Origin: Paraglaciecola mesophila KMM 241
GTDB lineage: Bacteria > Pseudomonadota > Gammaproteobacteria > Enterobacterales > Alteromonadaceae
Reading direction: 5' to 3'
NCBI RefSeq assembly: GCF_000315015.1
Contig: NZ_BAEP01000064.1
Location: forward strand, 26,462 to 90,461
DNA length: 64,000 bases
Positions within the stretch are counted from its first letter, which is position 1. Each line of letters opens with the position of its first letter. Positions 18,685 to 27,611 of this stretch are shown one piece after another. The notes under the pieces were generated by a model. The model saw only the letters and a program-made list of their open reading frames with translations, did no database searches and had not been told where the DNA came from. A program made the translations under genes and the position numbers.

Positions 18685-18852
18685 TAGTATTTAATACCTT
18701 CAGAAAAATAGTGTAATGTTGCTGACGAGTACCTCCTAAGCGTGATAATTTATTCGAATATTGACTCTTCTTGAGTAAGTATTTATTTTAGGTCAACACT
18801 CCAAGTTCAACACACATAATAATAGCGCACAGGCGCATATATAAGGTTCTAT

Positions 18853-20226
18853 ATGGAATGGTATTCTATCCTTCCGCCGATCATCGCAATCGTGGTGGTT
18901 TTTTGGCGTAAAGAAGTGATCTTGGCGTTGATTCTCGCCATATTTTCAGCTGAAGCATTACTTGCTTACCGAAATGGTAGCGAGTTTATATTCAGTGGCA
19001 TTATTGGCTCAATTGAGCGAGTTATCGAAATAGCCAGTTCGGCAGGGAATGCACGCATTCTCATATTTAGTATGTTAATCGGCGCGTTGCTTGCGTATAT
19101 ACGCAATTCGGGCGGAGTCACTGCCACTGTTGAGATGCTAATCAATAAAGGCGTAGCGAAAAGCAAACGTCAAGTTGGCTTACTTACCATGTTTACTGGC
19201 ATAGTGGTTTTTATTGAGTCCAACTTGAGCGTACTGGCGTCGGGCATTTTATCTCGTGGATTGTACGATAAATTTAAAATGAGCCGAGCACGTCTAGCGT
19301 ACGTTATCGACAGCACCAGTGCGCCCGTTTGCATCTTGATTCTACTTAACGGCTGGGGGGCGTTTGTCCTTGGCTTATTAAGCAATTACGAATTAGAAGA
19401 ATCTCCGGTTTCGATATTATGGGGCACTATTCCATTTAACTTTTACGCCATTATTGCACTGCTCATCGTGACCTACACCATAGTCACAGATAGAGTACAC
19501 GGACCTATGCGTGAAGCAGAGCGCGAGATGCAGCAGAATAACGACGTAAGCTTGCCGATCCCACCTAGTAAAGCACGTTTTATGCTTATCCCTCTTGGCA
19601 CCATGATATTCGGTATGATTGGCTTTATGTTGTGGACAGGGGATGGGGACATTGCCGCGGGAAGTGGCAGTAAATCTGTACTGTACGCAACTGTGCTGGC
19701 TTGTATGGTCGCGTACTTTTTATTGATAAGTGCTAAAAAATATACTCACAAAGAGTTGGTAGATGAAGGTTTCAAAGGCATGGGGGAGATACTGCCACTG
19801 GTCACCATAGTGTTATTTTCACTTACATTAGGGGGGAGCTTAAAAGAGTTGGGCACAGGGATTTTCGTGGCTAACCTAGTGGGCGACTATCTGCCATTAT
19901 CCTTGATTGTACCTGTGCTGTTTTTAGCTGGAGGGATCATGTCTTTCACCACGGGAACAAGTTGGGGCACTTTCGCTATTCTCATTCCTATTGGTGTACC
20001 ACTGATTCAAACCTTAGGTTTACCGCCTTCCCTTGTATTGGCGGCAATACTCGGTGGCGGGGTGTTTGGCGATCACTGTTCGCCGATATCCGACACCACC
20101 GCTGTATCGTCGATTGCATCAGGTTGTGACTTACTGACCCACGTTCGAACTCAAATGCCTTATGCCTTATTTGGTGGCGCACTGGCGTTTATCGCGTACT
20201 TTATTGCCAGTCTGATCATGCTGTAA
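18853..20226 (+). CDS. NhaC-family transporter
   Basis: A 457-residue polytopic inner-membrane protein with about eleven hydrophobic helices. Recognisable NhaC-family segments include GVVVFIESNLSVLASG-like (here GIVVFIESNLSVLA), LAYVIDSTSAPVCILILLNGWGAF, MSFTTGTSWGTFAILIPIGVPL and GGGVFGDHCSPISDTTAVSSIASGCD, the last being strongly conserved. Members exchange sodium for protons or for organic anions such as malate/lactate. Its position between a DecR-like regulator and a gamma-glutamyltransferase makes an amino acid or peptide substrate worth considering. The family is sure; the substrate is not. Confidence 0.88.
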   Translation: MEWYSILPPIIAIVVVFWRKEVILALILAIFSAEALLAYRNGSEFIFSGIIGSIERVIEIASSAGNARILIFSMLIGALLAYIRNSGGVTATVEMLINKGVAKSKRQVGLLTMFTGIVVFIESNLSVLASGILSRGLYDKFKMSRARLAYVIDSTSAPVCILILLNGWGAFVLGLLSNYELEESPVSILWGTIPFNFYAIIALLIVTYTIVTDRVHGPMREAEREMQQNNDVSLPIPPSKARFMLIPLGTMIFGMIGFMLWTGDGDIAAGSGSKSVLYATVLACMVAYFLLISAKKYTHKELVDEGFKGMGEILPLVTIVLFSLTLGGSLKELGTGIFVANLVGDYLPLSLIVPVLFLAGGIMSFTTGTSWGTFAILIPIGVPLIQTLGLPPSLVLAAILGGGVFGDHCSPISDTTAVSSIASGCDLLTHVRTQMPYALFGGALAFIAYFIASLIML

Positions 20227-20310
20227 ACGCGTCTTCGCGATGGCATCATTTAGCTAGGCAGGCTAAATGATGCATTCACTGGTTATATGTTTAACATAAA
20301 AGGAAGTCTG

Positions 20311-22008
20311 ATGAAGTATTCACTCATAGTTGTACTGTCATTTTTTATGCTCAGCGCGTGCAGTGCGCCCGAGCAAGTAGTGCACAAAGCCTCTCTGGCA
20401 ACTCAAAACGAAGTGAGCATAGGTCAATCGGCGGTTGCTATGCCTGATGCGTTTAGCGCAGATGTAGCGCAGCAAATTATGCTAGATGGCGGTAATGCAA
20501 TTGATGCGGCGATTGCTGCCCAGTTTGTATTAGCCGTGACCTTGCCAGAAGCAGGAAATATTGGCGGTGGCGGTTTCATGCTGGTTTACAAAGATAAAGA
20601 ATCTGACTTTATCGATTATCGCGAGCAAGCGCCGCTTGCTGCCCATCGTGATATGTACCTTGATGCCCACGGTGATGTGGTGCCATATCAATCTGTGATT
20701 GGCATTTTGTCATCAGGCGTACCCGGCACAGTGGCAGGCATGTGGTTGGCGCATGAAAAATACGGCACATTACCGTGGAAAGACCTAGTCGACCCTGCTG
20801 TTAAATTAGCGATTGAGGGCTTTGTAATGCCGCAAAAACTCGCTGGCTACATTAGCCGTTACAGCAAGCGGTTAAAAGACAAAGGTTTTGACGTCAACTT
20901 TGATGATTACTTTGCCTCAGCTAAGGCTGGCGAAGTGTTTAAACAACCGGAGTTAGGCGCGACATTGGCGCTTATTCGGGACGAAGGTCGTGATGGTTTC
21001 TATAAAGGCAAAACAGCAAAAATCATCGCTGATTTTATGGCTAACAATAAAGGCCTGATCACAGAACAAGATTTAGCGGAGTATGAAGCTAAAGCTCGCC
21101 AACCTATCAGTGCTAAATGGCGCGAATACGATGTGCTGACCTCGCCACCGCCAAGTTCAGGCGGTATTGCGATAATTCAATGGCTAACCATGTACGACAA
21201 GCTCACTAAGGGCAAAGATAAGCTTGAGCATAATTCTGCACCCTATGTACATTTGTTAGCAGAGGCCGGGAAACGTGTGTTTGCCGATAGAGCTGAGTAC
21301 TTAGGGGACCCCGATTTTGTTCAAGTGCCGGTCTCAGAGCTAATCGATCCAGACTATATTGCTAAGCGCGGCGCTAATATCAGCGTGGATAGCATCTCAG
21401 TAACTGAGTTAATCAAGCCTGGCCTTAAAGAAAGTGAGGAAACCACGCATTTTTCGATTATCGACAAGTGGGGCAATGCAGTCTCCAATACGACGACCAT
21501 CAACCTTGGTTTTGGCAGCGGCGTAGTAGTAGAAGGCGCAGGCTTTTTATTAAATGATGAAATGGATGACTTCAGTGCTAAACCTGGTGTAGCAAATGTG
21601 TTTGGTGCAGTAGGCGGTGAGGCTAACGAAATCCACCCGAAAAAACGTATGCTTTCGTCCATGACTCCCACTATTGTATTAAAAGATGGCAAAGTGAGTG
21701 TAGTGACGGGGTCACCCGGTGGCACTACCATTATTAGTTCAGTGTATACTTCTATTCTAAACGCGTTAGAGTTTAATATGAGCGCCCAGGAAACCGTTGA
21801 TGCTCCGCGCTTTCATCATCAGTTACTGCCTAAAGATGTTATCCGTTATCAAGATGGTTTGACCCCTCAAACGGTTAAAGCATTGGAAGACATGGGGTAC
21901 ACCATGAATAACAATCGCTTCGGGGATTTACACACGATCATCAACCGTGGTGGTCAGTTAGACGCAGGCTCTGAGTCTCACGGGCGAGGTAAATCGATCG
22001 TATTTTAA
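20311..22008 (+). CDS. ggt: Gamma-glutamyltransferase, lipoprotein form
   Basis: A 565-residue Ntn-hydrolase. The N-terminus is a lipoprotein signal with lipobox MLSAC (Cys17), so the enzyme should be anchored in the periplasm or outer membrane. The nucleophile is the first Thr of TTHFSIIDKWGNAVS (Thr378), where the precursor is cleaved to large and small subunits. The large subunit has GGNAIDAAIAAQFVLAVT and GNIGGGGFML; the small subunit has the VTGSPGGTTI oxyanion loop. It cleaves glutathione and other gamma-glutamyl compounds. The start at ATG 20311 has an AGGAAG site; the frame from 20287 adds eight residues. A strong terminator follows. The context suggests glutathione salvage with the upstream cysteine genes. 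Confidence 0.94.
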   Translation: MKYSLIVVLSFFMLSACSAPEQVVHKASLATQNEVSIGQSAVAMPDAFSADVAQQIMLDGGNAIDAAIAAQFVLAVTLPEAGNIGGGGFMLVYKDKESDFIDYREQAPLAAHRDMYLDAHGDVVPYQSVIGILSSGVPGTVAGMWLAHEKYGTLPWKDLVDPAVKLAIEGFVMPQKLAGYISRYSKRLKDKGFDVNFDDYFASAKAGEVFKQPELGATLALIRDEGRDGFYKGKTAKIIADFMANNKGLITEQDLAEYEAKARQPISAKWREYDVLTSPPPSSGGIAIIQWLTMYDKLTKGKDKLEHNSAPYVHLLAEAGKRVFADRAEYLGDPDFVQVPVSELIDPDYIAKRGANISVDSISVTELIKPGLKESEETTHFSIIDKWGNAVSNTTTINLGFGSGVVVEGAGFLLNDEMDDFSAKPGVANVFGAVGGEANEIHPKKRMLSSMTPTIVLKDGKVSVVTGSPGGTTIISSVYTSILNALEFNMSAQETVDAPRFHHQLLPKDVIRYQDGLTPQTVKALEDMGYTMNNNRFGDLHTIINRGGQLDAGSESHGRGKSIVF

Positions 22009-22034
22009 GTTCGTGTTGTGACGGTTTGAAACGA

Positions 22035-22067
22035 AAACGGTTGCCTTGAAGCAACCGTTTTTGTTTT
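22035..22067 (+). terminator. Terminator of ggt
   Basis: AAACGGTTGC (22035-22044) pairs with GCAACCGTTT (22051-22060), followed by a T-rich tail, 27 bases past the ggt stop. Confidence 0.92.
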
Positions 22068-22098
22068 TACTTTCAATTTAATACAACCGATAAATAAA

Positions 22099-22881
22099 CT
22101 AGTGATGATGACCGCCAGCCAGTGCATTGCCTTTATCATCGTAAAAGCCAGATGCTCCTTTTTCAATAAAGCCTAAGGTAACCATTTTTGTGAGAAAAGG
22201 ATCGCTGTGGTCGTCACCAATATCGGCAAAATCTGTGGTCTGGTATTGTGAACGTTGTGCAAAGAAACGATCAACTTCTTTGGCGTCGTGATTAACTTCA
22301 GTCAAGGTCCACATTTCTTTTTTGTTGTCTTGTTGCCAACTGTATTCGAGCAACAATGATTGCTCTACTGCCCACTGCACGCTAATTTTAGTATGGCCAA
22401 TGGTTTTACTGTAGTGACGTGTTAGCTCGCAACCCGTGCCTGTTTCTTTTACTAAATCAAGTTGTGAAAGCAGTGCTTGTGAGATCAGATTGTTACGATA
22501 ATCCCAGTCTGTTTCGGTTTTTCCATGTACCTTTTCCCCGGGTTGGTATTCGATGGCGCGCTCAGCGCTGTCGAAGAATCGCGTGGGTTTGACTTGTTGA
22601 TTAGGAGACAAGTACCAACTTTCAGTGATCTGAGTTTGTGGGTAGTGGTGCGCTACGGTTTTTCCGTTTCGGTATAAAACTAATTCGCTATTACGGCTCT
22701 GAACACCATTGCTTGACTCAAGGATATAGGATGCCCCGAGTTTTGAAGGCGTTGTTGCACATTGGGCATTCGCTTGGGGCGCCGCAAATGTGGGCGATGT
22801 GACGATTGAGATCGCTGTGACTGCTGAGAGCGCTAAACCCGTTGCTAGTAATGTACGAATATTAATGAGCGTCTTTTTCAT
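22099..22881 (-). CDS. Secreted protein of unknown function next to alkaline phosphatases
   Basis: A 260-residue protein with a long signal peptide (about 1-33, hydrophobic core LLATGLALSAVTAISIV, cleavage after TFA). The mature part is rich in polar and aromatic residues with no membrane helix: a beta-rich beginning (ASYILESSNGVQSRNSELVLYRNGKTVAHHY), a middle with two Cys spaced far apart, and an end GNALAGGHHH that is short and His-rich. I do not recognise a family. It should be periplasmic. It lies in the same direction as the two phosphatases but behind their terminator, so it has its own promoter. A role in phosphate or metal handling is only a guess from position. Confidence 0.7.
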   Translation of the reverse strand: MKKTLINIRTLLATGLALSAVTAISIVTSPTFAAPQANAQCATTPSKLGASYILESSNGVQSRNSELVLYRNGKTVAHHYPQTQITESWYLSPNQQVKPTRFFDSAERAIEYQPGEKVHGKTETDWDYRNNLISQALLSQLDLVKETGTGCELTRHYSKTIGHTKISVQWAVEQSLLLEYSWQQDNKKEMWTLTEVNHDAKEVDRFFAQRSQYQTTDFADIGDDHSDPFLTKMVTLGFIEKGASGFYDDKGNALAGGHHH

Positions 22882-23088
22882 ATTTTACTCCTGCAGGTTA
22901 AGTACAAAGCCATTGGTATAGTAAATGATAGGCTGCGAGCTTAACTACATGTGGTGCTGCTGTTCGGCTTGAGCGTGCTGCTTTATGGATTATTTTTATC
23001 AGTACGGTAGAGCGGGGTACTGCAAATACATATTTTTAATTCAAGTGTTTTATGCCGCCAACAACAAAGAAATTTTTAGTGTGTAAAT

Positions 23089-23121
23089 AAAAAAGGTTAG
23101 GGCGCTTTAAGCGACCTAACC
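23089..23121 (-). terminator. Terminator of the alkaline phosphatase operon
   Basis: GGTTAGG (23095-23101) pairs with CCTAACC (23115-23121), with further pairing of the inner CGCTT/AAGCG. On the minus strand it is followed by a run of T bases, so it ends the two-gene phosphatase unit. Confidence 0.88.
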
Positions 23122-23132
23122 TCATCGTGTTT

Positions 23133-25019
23133 CTACTCTTGTGACTGAGCAGCGTTTGCTTGCGTTGTTAAATCAGCGGCAAAGTCCATGATGTGATACA
23201 GCACGCTTTGCTCATTGGTACCATTGACCAACAAGGCAGCTGGGCCGCTTGCGTATACGCCTACGTCTTCGCCAGAGTGGGTTTCAGACGAAAGCGGTAC
23301 TAGTGCTTCTTGGTGGTAACCAGTACTCGTGGTATCAACATCCGTTAAGTCTTGACGACCCGCTGCAATTTCAAGAGAGTAGGTTGCGTCGGCATCCGTT
23401 TCGTCACCTAAATTGCGAAAGCCCAGACCGTTTGTGTAGCCCAATGTTGTATACGGCATATCATCTGCTGCCATTGCAGGCTCATCAGCACCAACGTTCA
23501 CAACTTTACCTAAAATAGGGTTACCACGTTTAGGGTAGCCAGCAATAGTAAAGACATGCCCGTGGTCCGCCGTGACGATAATCAAGGTTTCTTCTGGGTC
23601 GGTATTATCAATGGCGCTTTGCACGGCTTGTGCAAACTCAATGGTGTCGGTCAATGCGTTGTAAGCACTTCCAGCATGATGACCATGGTCAATACGACCA
23701 GATTCAACCATTAAGAAGAAGCCTTCGTCATTGTTGTCCAATATTTTTATTGCTTTTTCTGTCATCTCACTGACGGAAGGCTCGCCTGCTACATCATTTT
23801 CACGGTCCGCTTCATACTGCATATGAGACTCGTTGAATAAGCCAAACACACGTTCAGTGGTTTCGGTGTTTAGGCCATCAAAGCCTGATTGGTCAGTAAT
23901 ATAAACGCCGTTGCTGTAGTTTGTCTGCCATTCTGCCGTGAGGTCGCGTCCATCTGTACGGTCACCCTCTACTGCGCTTACTGCATCGGTGCTATTAAAG
24001 CTGGCATCTTTTGGCAAGAAGTGACGACGTCCACCACCAAAGGCGACTTCGATTCCATCTACGTCCACTCCGCTAATACGTGCTTCAAGCATGCTTTCAA
24101 AATTAACCAGTTGGTCTGCAATATCAACGCAGCCCGCCGTTACCGCAGCTTCTGGCATATCTGAAACGTCTTCCCAGTTACGATCCGCTGATTTAGCGTA
24201 GGTTGCAGCTGGTGTAGCATGGGTGATTCTGGCCGTTGAAATAATACCTGTAGATTTACCGGCAATTTCTGCAAGCTCTAACGCGGTCACAAGCTCGTTG
24301 CCAGCTACAGTTGAGCACTCACCACGTTCGATGTCTTCATCAACACCAATAACACCCACATCGGTTTTAACACCACTCATCATGGCGGTCATGGTGCCAG
24401 CTGAATCAGGGGTTTGTGCATCCACGTTATAGGTTTTTGCCAAACCAGAAAAATCCATTTTATCAAAGCTAAGTTGGTTTTCTTCCCCTAGCTCACCTTT
24501 CATTTGACCTTCTAAAATACGTGCTGCAGTCACAGTAGAGATGCCCATGCCATCGCCAACAAATAAAATGACGTTTTTGGCGCTGCCACGTAAACTAGCG
24601 ATACTTTTCGCCGCTACCGAGGGCGCGGTATCCGCAGTGATTTTTGCAGAGGTGGTGTTTGTTGCTTCTAACCATGTTTGGCGAGCGGCGGCGACTTCTT
24701 CTTGCCCTTCCACAAACCATTCATTATTGACGTTAGTAAGTAACTCGCTGCTGTCTACCGTTGTGACGCCAGGAGAACAAACATACTCAGTTGAATCAAT
24801 TTCGCTAGACTCCAATGTGCCGCTGCTGTCTGCATCGATACCAGAATCAATTTGTACACCGCTGTTCGGGCAATTTGCATCGCCTGCGGCTAACGCTGTT
24901 TGCACAATTAAGCTATTTACGCCGTTGCTGCCATCGGTGCCGTTAGTACCGTCGTCTCCGTCACATGCTGACAGACCCATTACCGCAAGCGCTATTAGGG
25001 ATAATTTTAAATTTTTCAT
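23133..25019 (-). CDS. Alkaline phosphatase, lipoprotein with N-terminal DUF7151-like domain
   Basis: A 628-residue PhoA-superfamily phosphomonoesterase. A lipoprotein signal ends in LSAC (Cys19). Next comes a Gly/Asp/Asn-rich stretch (DGDDGTNGTDGSNG) and a small domain with IDSGIDADSSGTLESSE and two Cys, resembling the DUF7151/EF-hand-like modules of marine lipoproteins. The catalytic part starts near residue 148: Asp in FVGDGMG binds zinc, the Ser206 nucleophile sits in TPDSAGT, and THATPA, ESGRIDHGHH, TADHGH and ETHSGED supply metal ligands. It should be anchored on the outer membrane or periplasmic face and release phosphate from organic esters. It lies 10 bases downstream of a paralogue and is probably co-transcribed with it. 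Confidence 0.93.
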   Translation of the reverse strand: MKNLKLSLIALAVMGLSACDGDDGTNGTDGSNGVNSLIVQTALAAGDANCPNSGVQIDSGIDADSSGTLESSEIDSTEYVCSPGVTTVDSSELLTNVNNEWFVEGQEEVAAARQTWLEATNTTSAKITADTAPSVAAKSIASLRGSAKNVILFVGDGMGISTVTAARILEGQMKGELGEENQLSFDKMDFSGLAKTYNVDAQTPDSAGTMTAMMSGVKTDVGVIGVDEDIERGECSTVAGNELVTALELAEIAGKSTGIISTARITHATPAATYAKSADRNWEDVSDMPEAAVTAGCVDIADQLVNFESMLEARISGVDVDGIEVAFGGGRRHFLPKDASFNSTDAVSAVEGDRTDGRDLTAEWQTNYSNGVYITDQSGFDGLNTETTERVFGLFNESHMQYEADRENDVAGEPSVSEMTEKAIKILDNNDEGFFLMVESGRIDHGHHAGSAYNALTDTIEFAQAVQSAIDNTDPEETLIIVTADHGHVFTIAGYPKRGNPILGKVVNVGADEPAMAADDMPYTTLGYTNGLGFRNLGDETDADATYSLEIAAGRQDLTDVDTTSTGYHQEALVPLSSETHSGEDVGVYASGPAALLVNGTNEQSVLYHIMDFAADLTTQANAAQSQE

Positions 25020-25029
25020 GTTTTTCTAC

Positions 25030-26613
25030 CTATTCCTGAATTAAGTCAAGCGCTTGCTCAATGATGTGAAAGACCACGCTTTGCTCTACCACGCCTTGCA
25101 CCAACTGAGAACCCGGGCCGCTTGCATGCAGCGCCACGTCTTCGCCTGAATGGGTTTCTGAGCTAAGGGGGACAAGCGCTTCTTGGTGATAACCGGAGGT
25201 GGTGGTGTCGACGTCAGTGATGTTCATGCGCCCAGCAGCAAGTTCTTCGCTATAACTGGCATCAGCGTCGGTTTCATCGCCTAAATCATGAAAGCCATTA
25301 CCATTGGTGTAACCCAAAGTGGTATAAGGCATTTCGTCTGCCGCTAAGGCAGGTTCCGTAGCACCAACAGAAACTACTTTACCAAGGATGGGATTACCGC
25401 GTTTCGGGTAGCCCGCGATAGTAAATACGTGACCGTGATCCGCTGTGACTAAAATTAAGGTATCTTCAGAACTTGTGCTATTAACTGCCGCCTGAATGGC
25501 GTTGGATAATTCAATGGCATCGGTTAATGCATTGTATGCGCTACCGGCATGGTGACCGTGGTCAATACGACCTGACTCCACCATTAGAAAATAACCGTTA
25601 TCGTTATTGTCTAGTACATCGATGGCCTTGCTGGTCATGTCAGTTAATGAAGGCTCGCCCGCTACGTCATTAGCGCGATCTGCTTCGTACTGCATGTGTG
25701 ATTCATTAAATAAACCGAATAGGCGTGTGGTAGTGGCTGCGTCTACTGCATCAAAACCAGCTTGGTCCATGACATAGGTACCGTTTGTGTACATGTCTTG
25801 CCATTCTGTGACTAAATTGCGCTCGTCGGTGCGATCGCCTTCTACTTCGCTGACGGCATCTGCACTGTTAGATGCGGCATCTTTAGGTAAAAAGTGACGA
25901 CGTCCGCCGCCCATGACCACCTCTAAACCGTCTACATCAACACCTGTAAAACGGGCTTCAAGGTTAGACTCAAAGTTAACAAGTTGGTCAGCAATATCGG
26001 TACATCCGGCGGTAACGGCTTCCTCTGGCATATCTGAAATATCTTCCCAGTTACGGTCGGCCGATTTAGCGTAGGTCGCAGCGGGGGTTGCATGAGTAAT
26101 ACGCGCCGTGGAGATAATACCCGTCGCCATGCCTTTTATTTCAGCGAGTTCTAATGCGGTAGATACTTCATTACCGGCAACCGTAGAACAATCGCCACGT
26201 TCAATATTCTCGTTGACACCAATAACGCCTACGTCCGTTTTAAGGCCTGACATCATCGCTGTCATGGTGCCTGCTGAATCTGGGGTTTGTGCATCTACAT
26301 TATAGGTTTTAACATGAGCTGTATGGGGGAATGTCTCGAAGCTTAGGTAGCCTTCTTCACCAGGGTTACCGGCTAGTTGACCTTGTAAAATACGCGCAGC
26401 AGTAAGTGTTGAAATACCCATACCATCGCCTACAAACAAAATGACATTCTTGGCTTTGAATTGATTATTAGTGTTTAATTTTGCGGCCAATTTAGCTTGC
26501 GCATCAGCATACCAAGTATTGTCCGTTTGGTAGCTAGGCAAAACATCAGCGTGAAGCGCTGTTGATACAGCTAGTGCAAGGGCACTGGCCGTTGATATCC
26601 AGTTCATTTTCAT
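25030..26613 (-). CDS. Alkaline phosphatase, secreted paralogue
   Basis: A 527-residue PhoA-superfamily enzyme with a cleavable signal peptide (about 1-22, ending ALHA), so it should be free in the periplasm or exported, unlike its lipoprotein neighbour. Asp63 in FVGDGMG, Ser113 in TPDSAGT, His174-Ala-Thr176 in THATPAA, ESGRIDHGHH, TADHGH and ETHSGED make a complete two-zinc plus magnesium site. By alignment from memory, E. coli Asp153 and Lys328 are both replaced by His, as in mammalian and several fast marine enzymes. Outside the N-terminus it is highly similar to the next gene, showing tandem duplication. A Pho-box-like site lies about 96 bases upstream, so phosphate starvation probably induces both. 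Confidence 0.94.
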   Translation of the reverse strand: MKMNWISTASALALAVSTALHADVLPSYQTDNTWYADAQAKLAAKLNTNNQFKAKNVILFVGDGMGISTLTAARILQGQLAGNPGEEGYLSFETFPHTAHVKTYNVDAQTPDSAGTMTAMMSGLKTDVGVIGVNENIERGDCSTVAGNEVSTALELAEIKGMATGIISTARITHATPAATYAKSADRNWEDISDMPEEAVTAGCTDIADQLVNFESNLEARFTGVDVDGLEVVMGGGRRHFLPKDAASNSADAVSEVEGDRTDERNLVTEWQDMYTNGTYVMDQAGFDAVDAATTTRLFGLFNESHMQYEADRANDVAGEPSLTDMTSKAIDVLDNNDNGYFLMVESGRIDHGHHAGSAYNALTDAIELSNAIQAAVNSTSSEDTLILVTADHGHVFTIAGYPKRGNPILGKVVSVGATEPALAADEMPYTTLGYTNGNGFHDLGDETDADASYSEELAAGRMNITDVDTTTSGYHQEALVPLSSETHSGEDVALHASGPGSQLVQGVVEQSVVFHIIEQALDLIQE

Positions 26614-26708
26614 GTTTTTATTCCCGAATGTGGTGTGCTTTTAAGATTTATTTACTAGCGGCTTTAGTAACAGCGGGAATAGGTTAGGGGACTTGTATGA
26701 AGGTTAGC

Positions 26709-26735
26709 TGACACTTTATTGACGAAACCGTGACG
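26709..26735 (-). promoter_or_regulatory. Candidate Pho box, three 11-bp-spaced repeats
   Basis: On the minus strand CGTCA, CGTCA and TGTCA occur at exact 11-base intervals (plus-strand TGACG 26731-26735, TGACG 26720-26724, TGACA 26709-26713). PhoB sites are direct TGTCA-containing repeats with this spacing. A weaker fourth unit (TGCAA) is in phase upstream. The site sits about 96 bases before the first alkaline phosphatase start. Functional use by PhoB is inferred. Confidence 0.7.
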
Positions 26736-26818
26736 TTACGGTTGCATAAAAATGGCAGAAATTTTAAAGATTTATGACGCACTTGCGGTGGTTAGACAAC
26801 CTTTCTGACCTGAACGCG

Positions 26819-27559
26819 TTATTTTGTTGCTTGAAAAAATGGGTGTTCAGTGAGTGATAAGCTGTCTTTGGTCACTGTGAGAATACTCCCCTGGTCGTAC
26901 CAATCACCTAGCACGATGCGCTGGGCAGGTTGGCCGTTTACGGTTAAAGCGTGAATAGCGGGGCGATGTGTATGGCCATGTATTAGCCGCGTTACATTAA
27001 AACGAGACATGGTGTCTATGACTTCTTGAGGGGTGACATCCATTATGTCTGTCGTAAGTTGTTTCTGATTTTCTTTACTGGTTGCACGGCCGTTTTCGGC
27101 AATTTTTTGTCGCGTTTTCAAGGGCAAGCACAAGACTAACCTAGGCCACCACCAACCACGGGCTTTTTTACGGAATTTTTGATAAGCCACATCTTTAGTG
27201 CACAGTTCATCTCCATGGGTGATCAAGGTCGGTGTGCCGTATAAATCAATGACCACTTGCTCTGGCAATAAGGTAAAGCCAGCCTGTTTCGCGAAGCGTT
27301 CGCGGATAAGGAAATCGCGATTACCATGAATAAAAAAAACATCGACTCCAGAATCTGCAACCTGCTTAAATGCGCTGGCGACCTGTTGATTGAATGGGGT
27401 TTGATTGTCATCGCCAATCCAGGCTTCGAATAAATCGCCTAATACATAAAGTGCATCTGCTTGGCGTGCATCATGCTCAAGAAACTGAAATAGACAGTGA
27501 CTGATATCTTCGCGCTCAGCAGATAGATGTAAATCGGCAATAAAGTAGGTAAAAGACAT
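26819..27559 (-). CDS. lpxH: UDP-2,3-diacylglucosamine diphosphatase
   Basis: A 246-residue calcineurin-like metallophosphoesterase of lipid A synthesis, cleaving UDP-2,3-diacylglucosamine to lipid X and UMP at the inner membrane surface. Motifs: FIADLHLS (first Asp and His), VLGDLFEAWIGDD, IHGNRDFL, LITHGDELC and RLIHGHTHRPA, all in the right order for LpxH. The start at ATG 27559 gives MSFTYFIADLHLS; the frame to 27571 adds four residues from a TTG. It follows ppiB with an intervening hairpin, keeping the lpxH-ppiB-cysS neighbourhood known from enterobacteria. Length is normal. Confidence 0.94.
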   Translation of the reverse strand: MSFTYFIADLHLSAEREDISHCLFQFLEHDARQADALYVLGDLFEAWIGDDNQTPFNQQVASAFKQVADSGVDVFFIHGNRDFLIRERFAKQAGFTLLPEQVVIDLYGTPTLITHGDELCTKDVAYQKFRKKARGWWWPRLVLCLPLKTRQKIAENGRATSKENQKQLTTDIMDVTPQEVIDTMSRFNVTRLIHGHTHRPAIHALTVNGQPAQRIVLGDWYDQGSILTVTKDSLSLTEHPFFQATK

Positions 27560-27571
27560 GAGGAGACTCAA

Positions 27572-27600
27572 TAAAAGGCCTATTCAGAATGAACAGGCCT
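27572..27600 (-). terminator. Terminator between ppiB and lpxH
   Basis: AGGCCTATTC (27576-27585) pairs with GAACAGGCCT (27591-27600) around a 5-base loop; on the minus strand TTTTATT follows. It lies 12 bases past ppiB and 13 bases before the lpxH start, so it may act as partial read-through control. Confidence 0.85.
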
Positions 27601-27611
27601 CGAAAACTAGA

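Noticed and set aside
24541..25044. 167-codon rightward frame over the alkaline phosphatase
   Set aside because: It is a shadow frame antisense to the lipoprotein phosphatase, created by its codon pattern.
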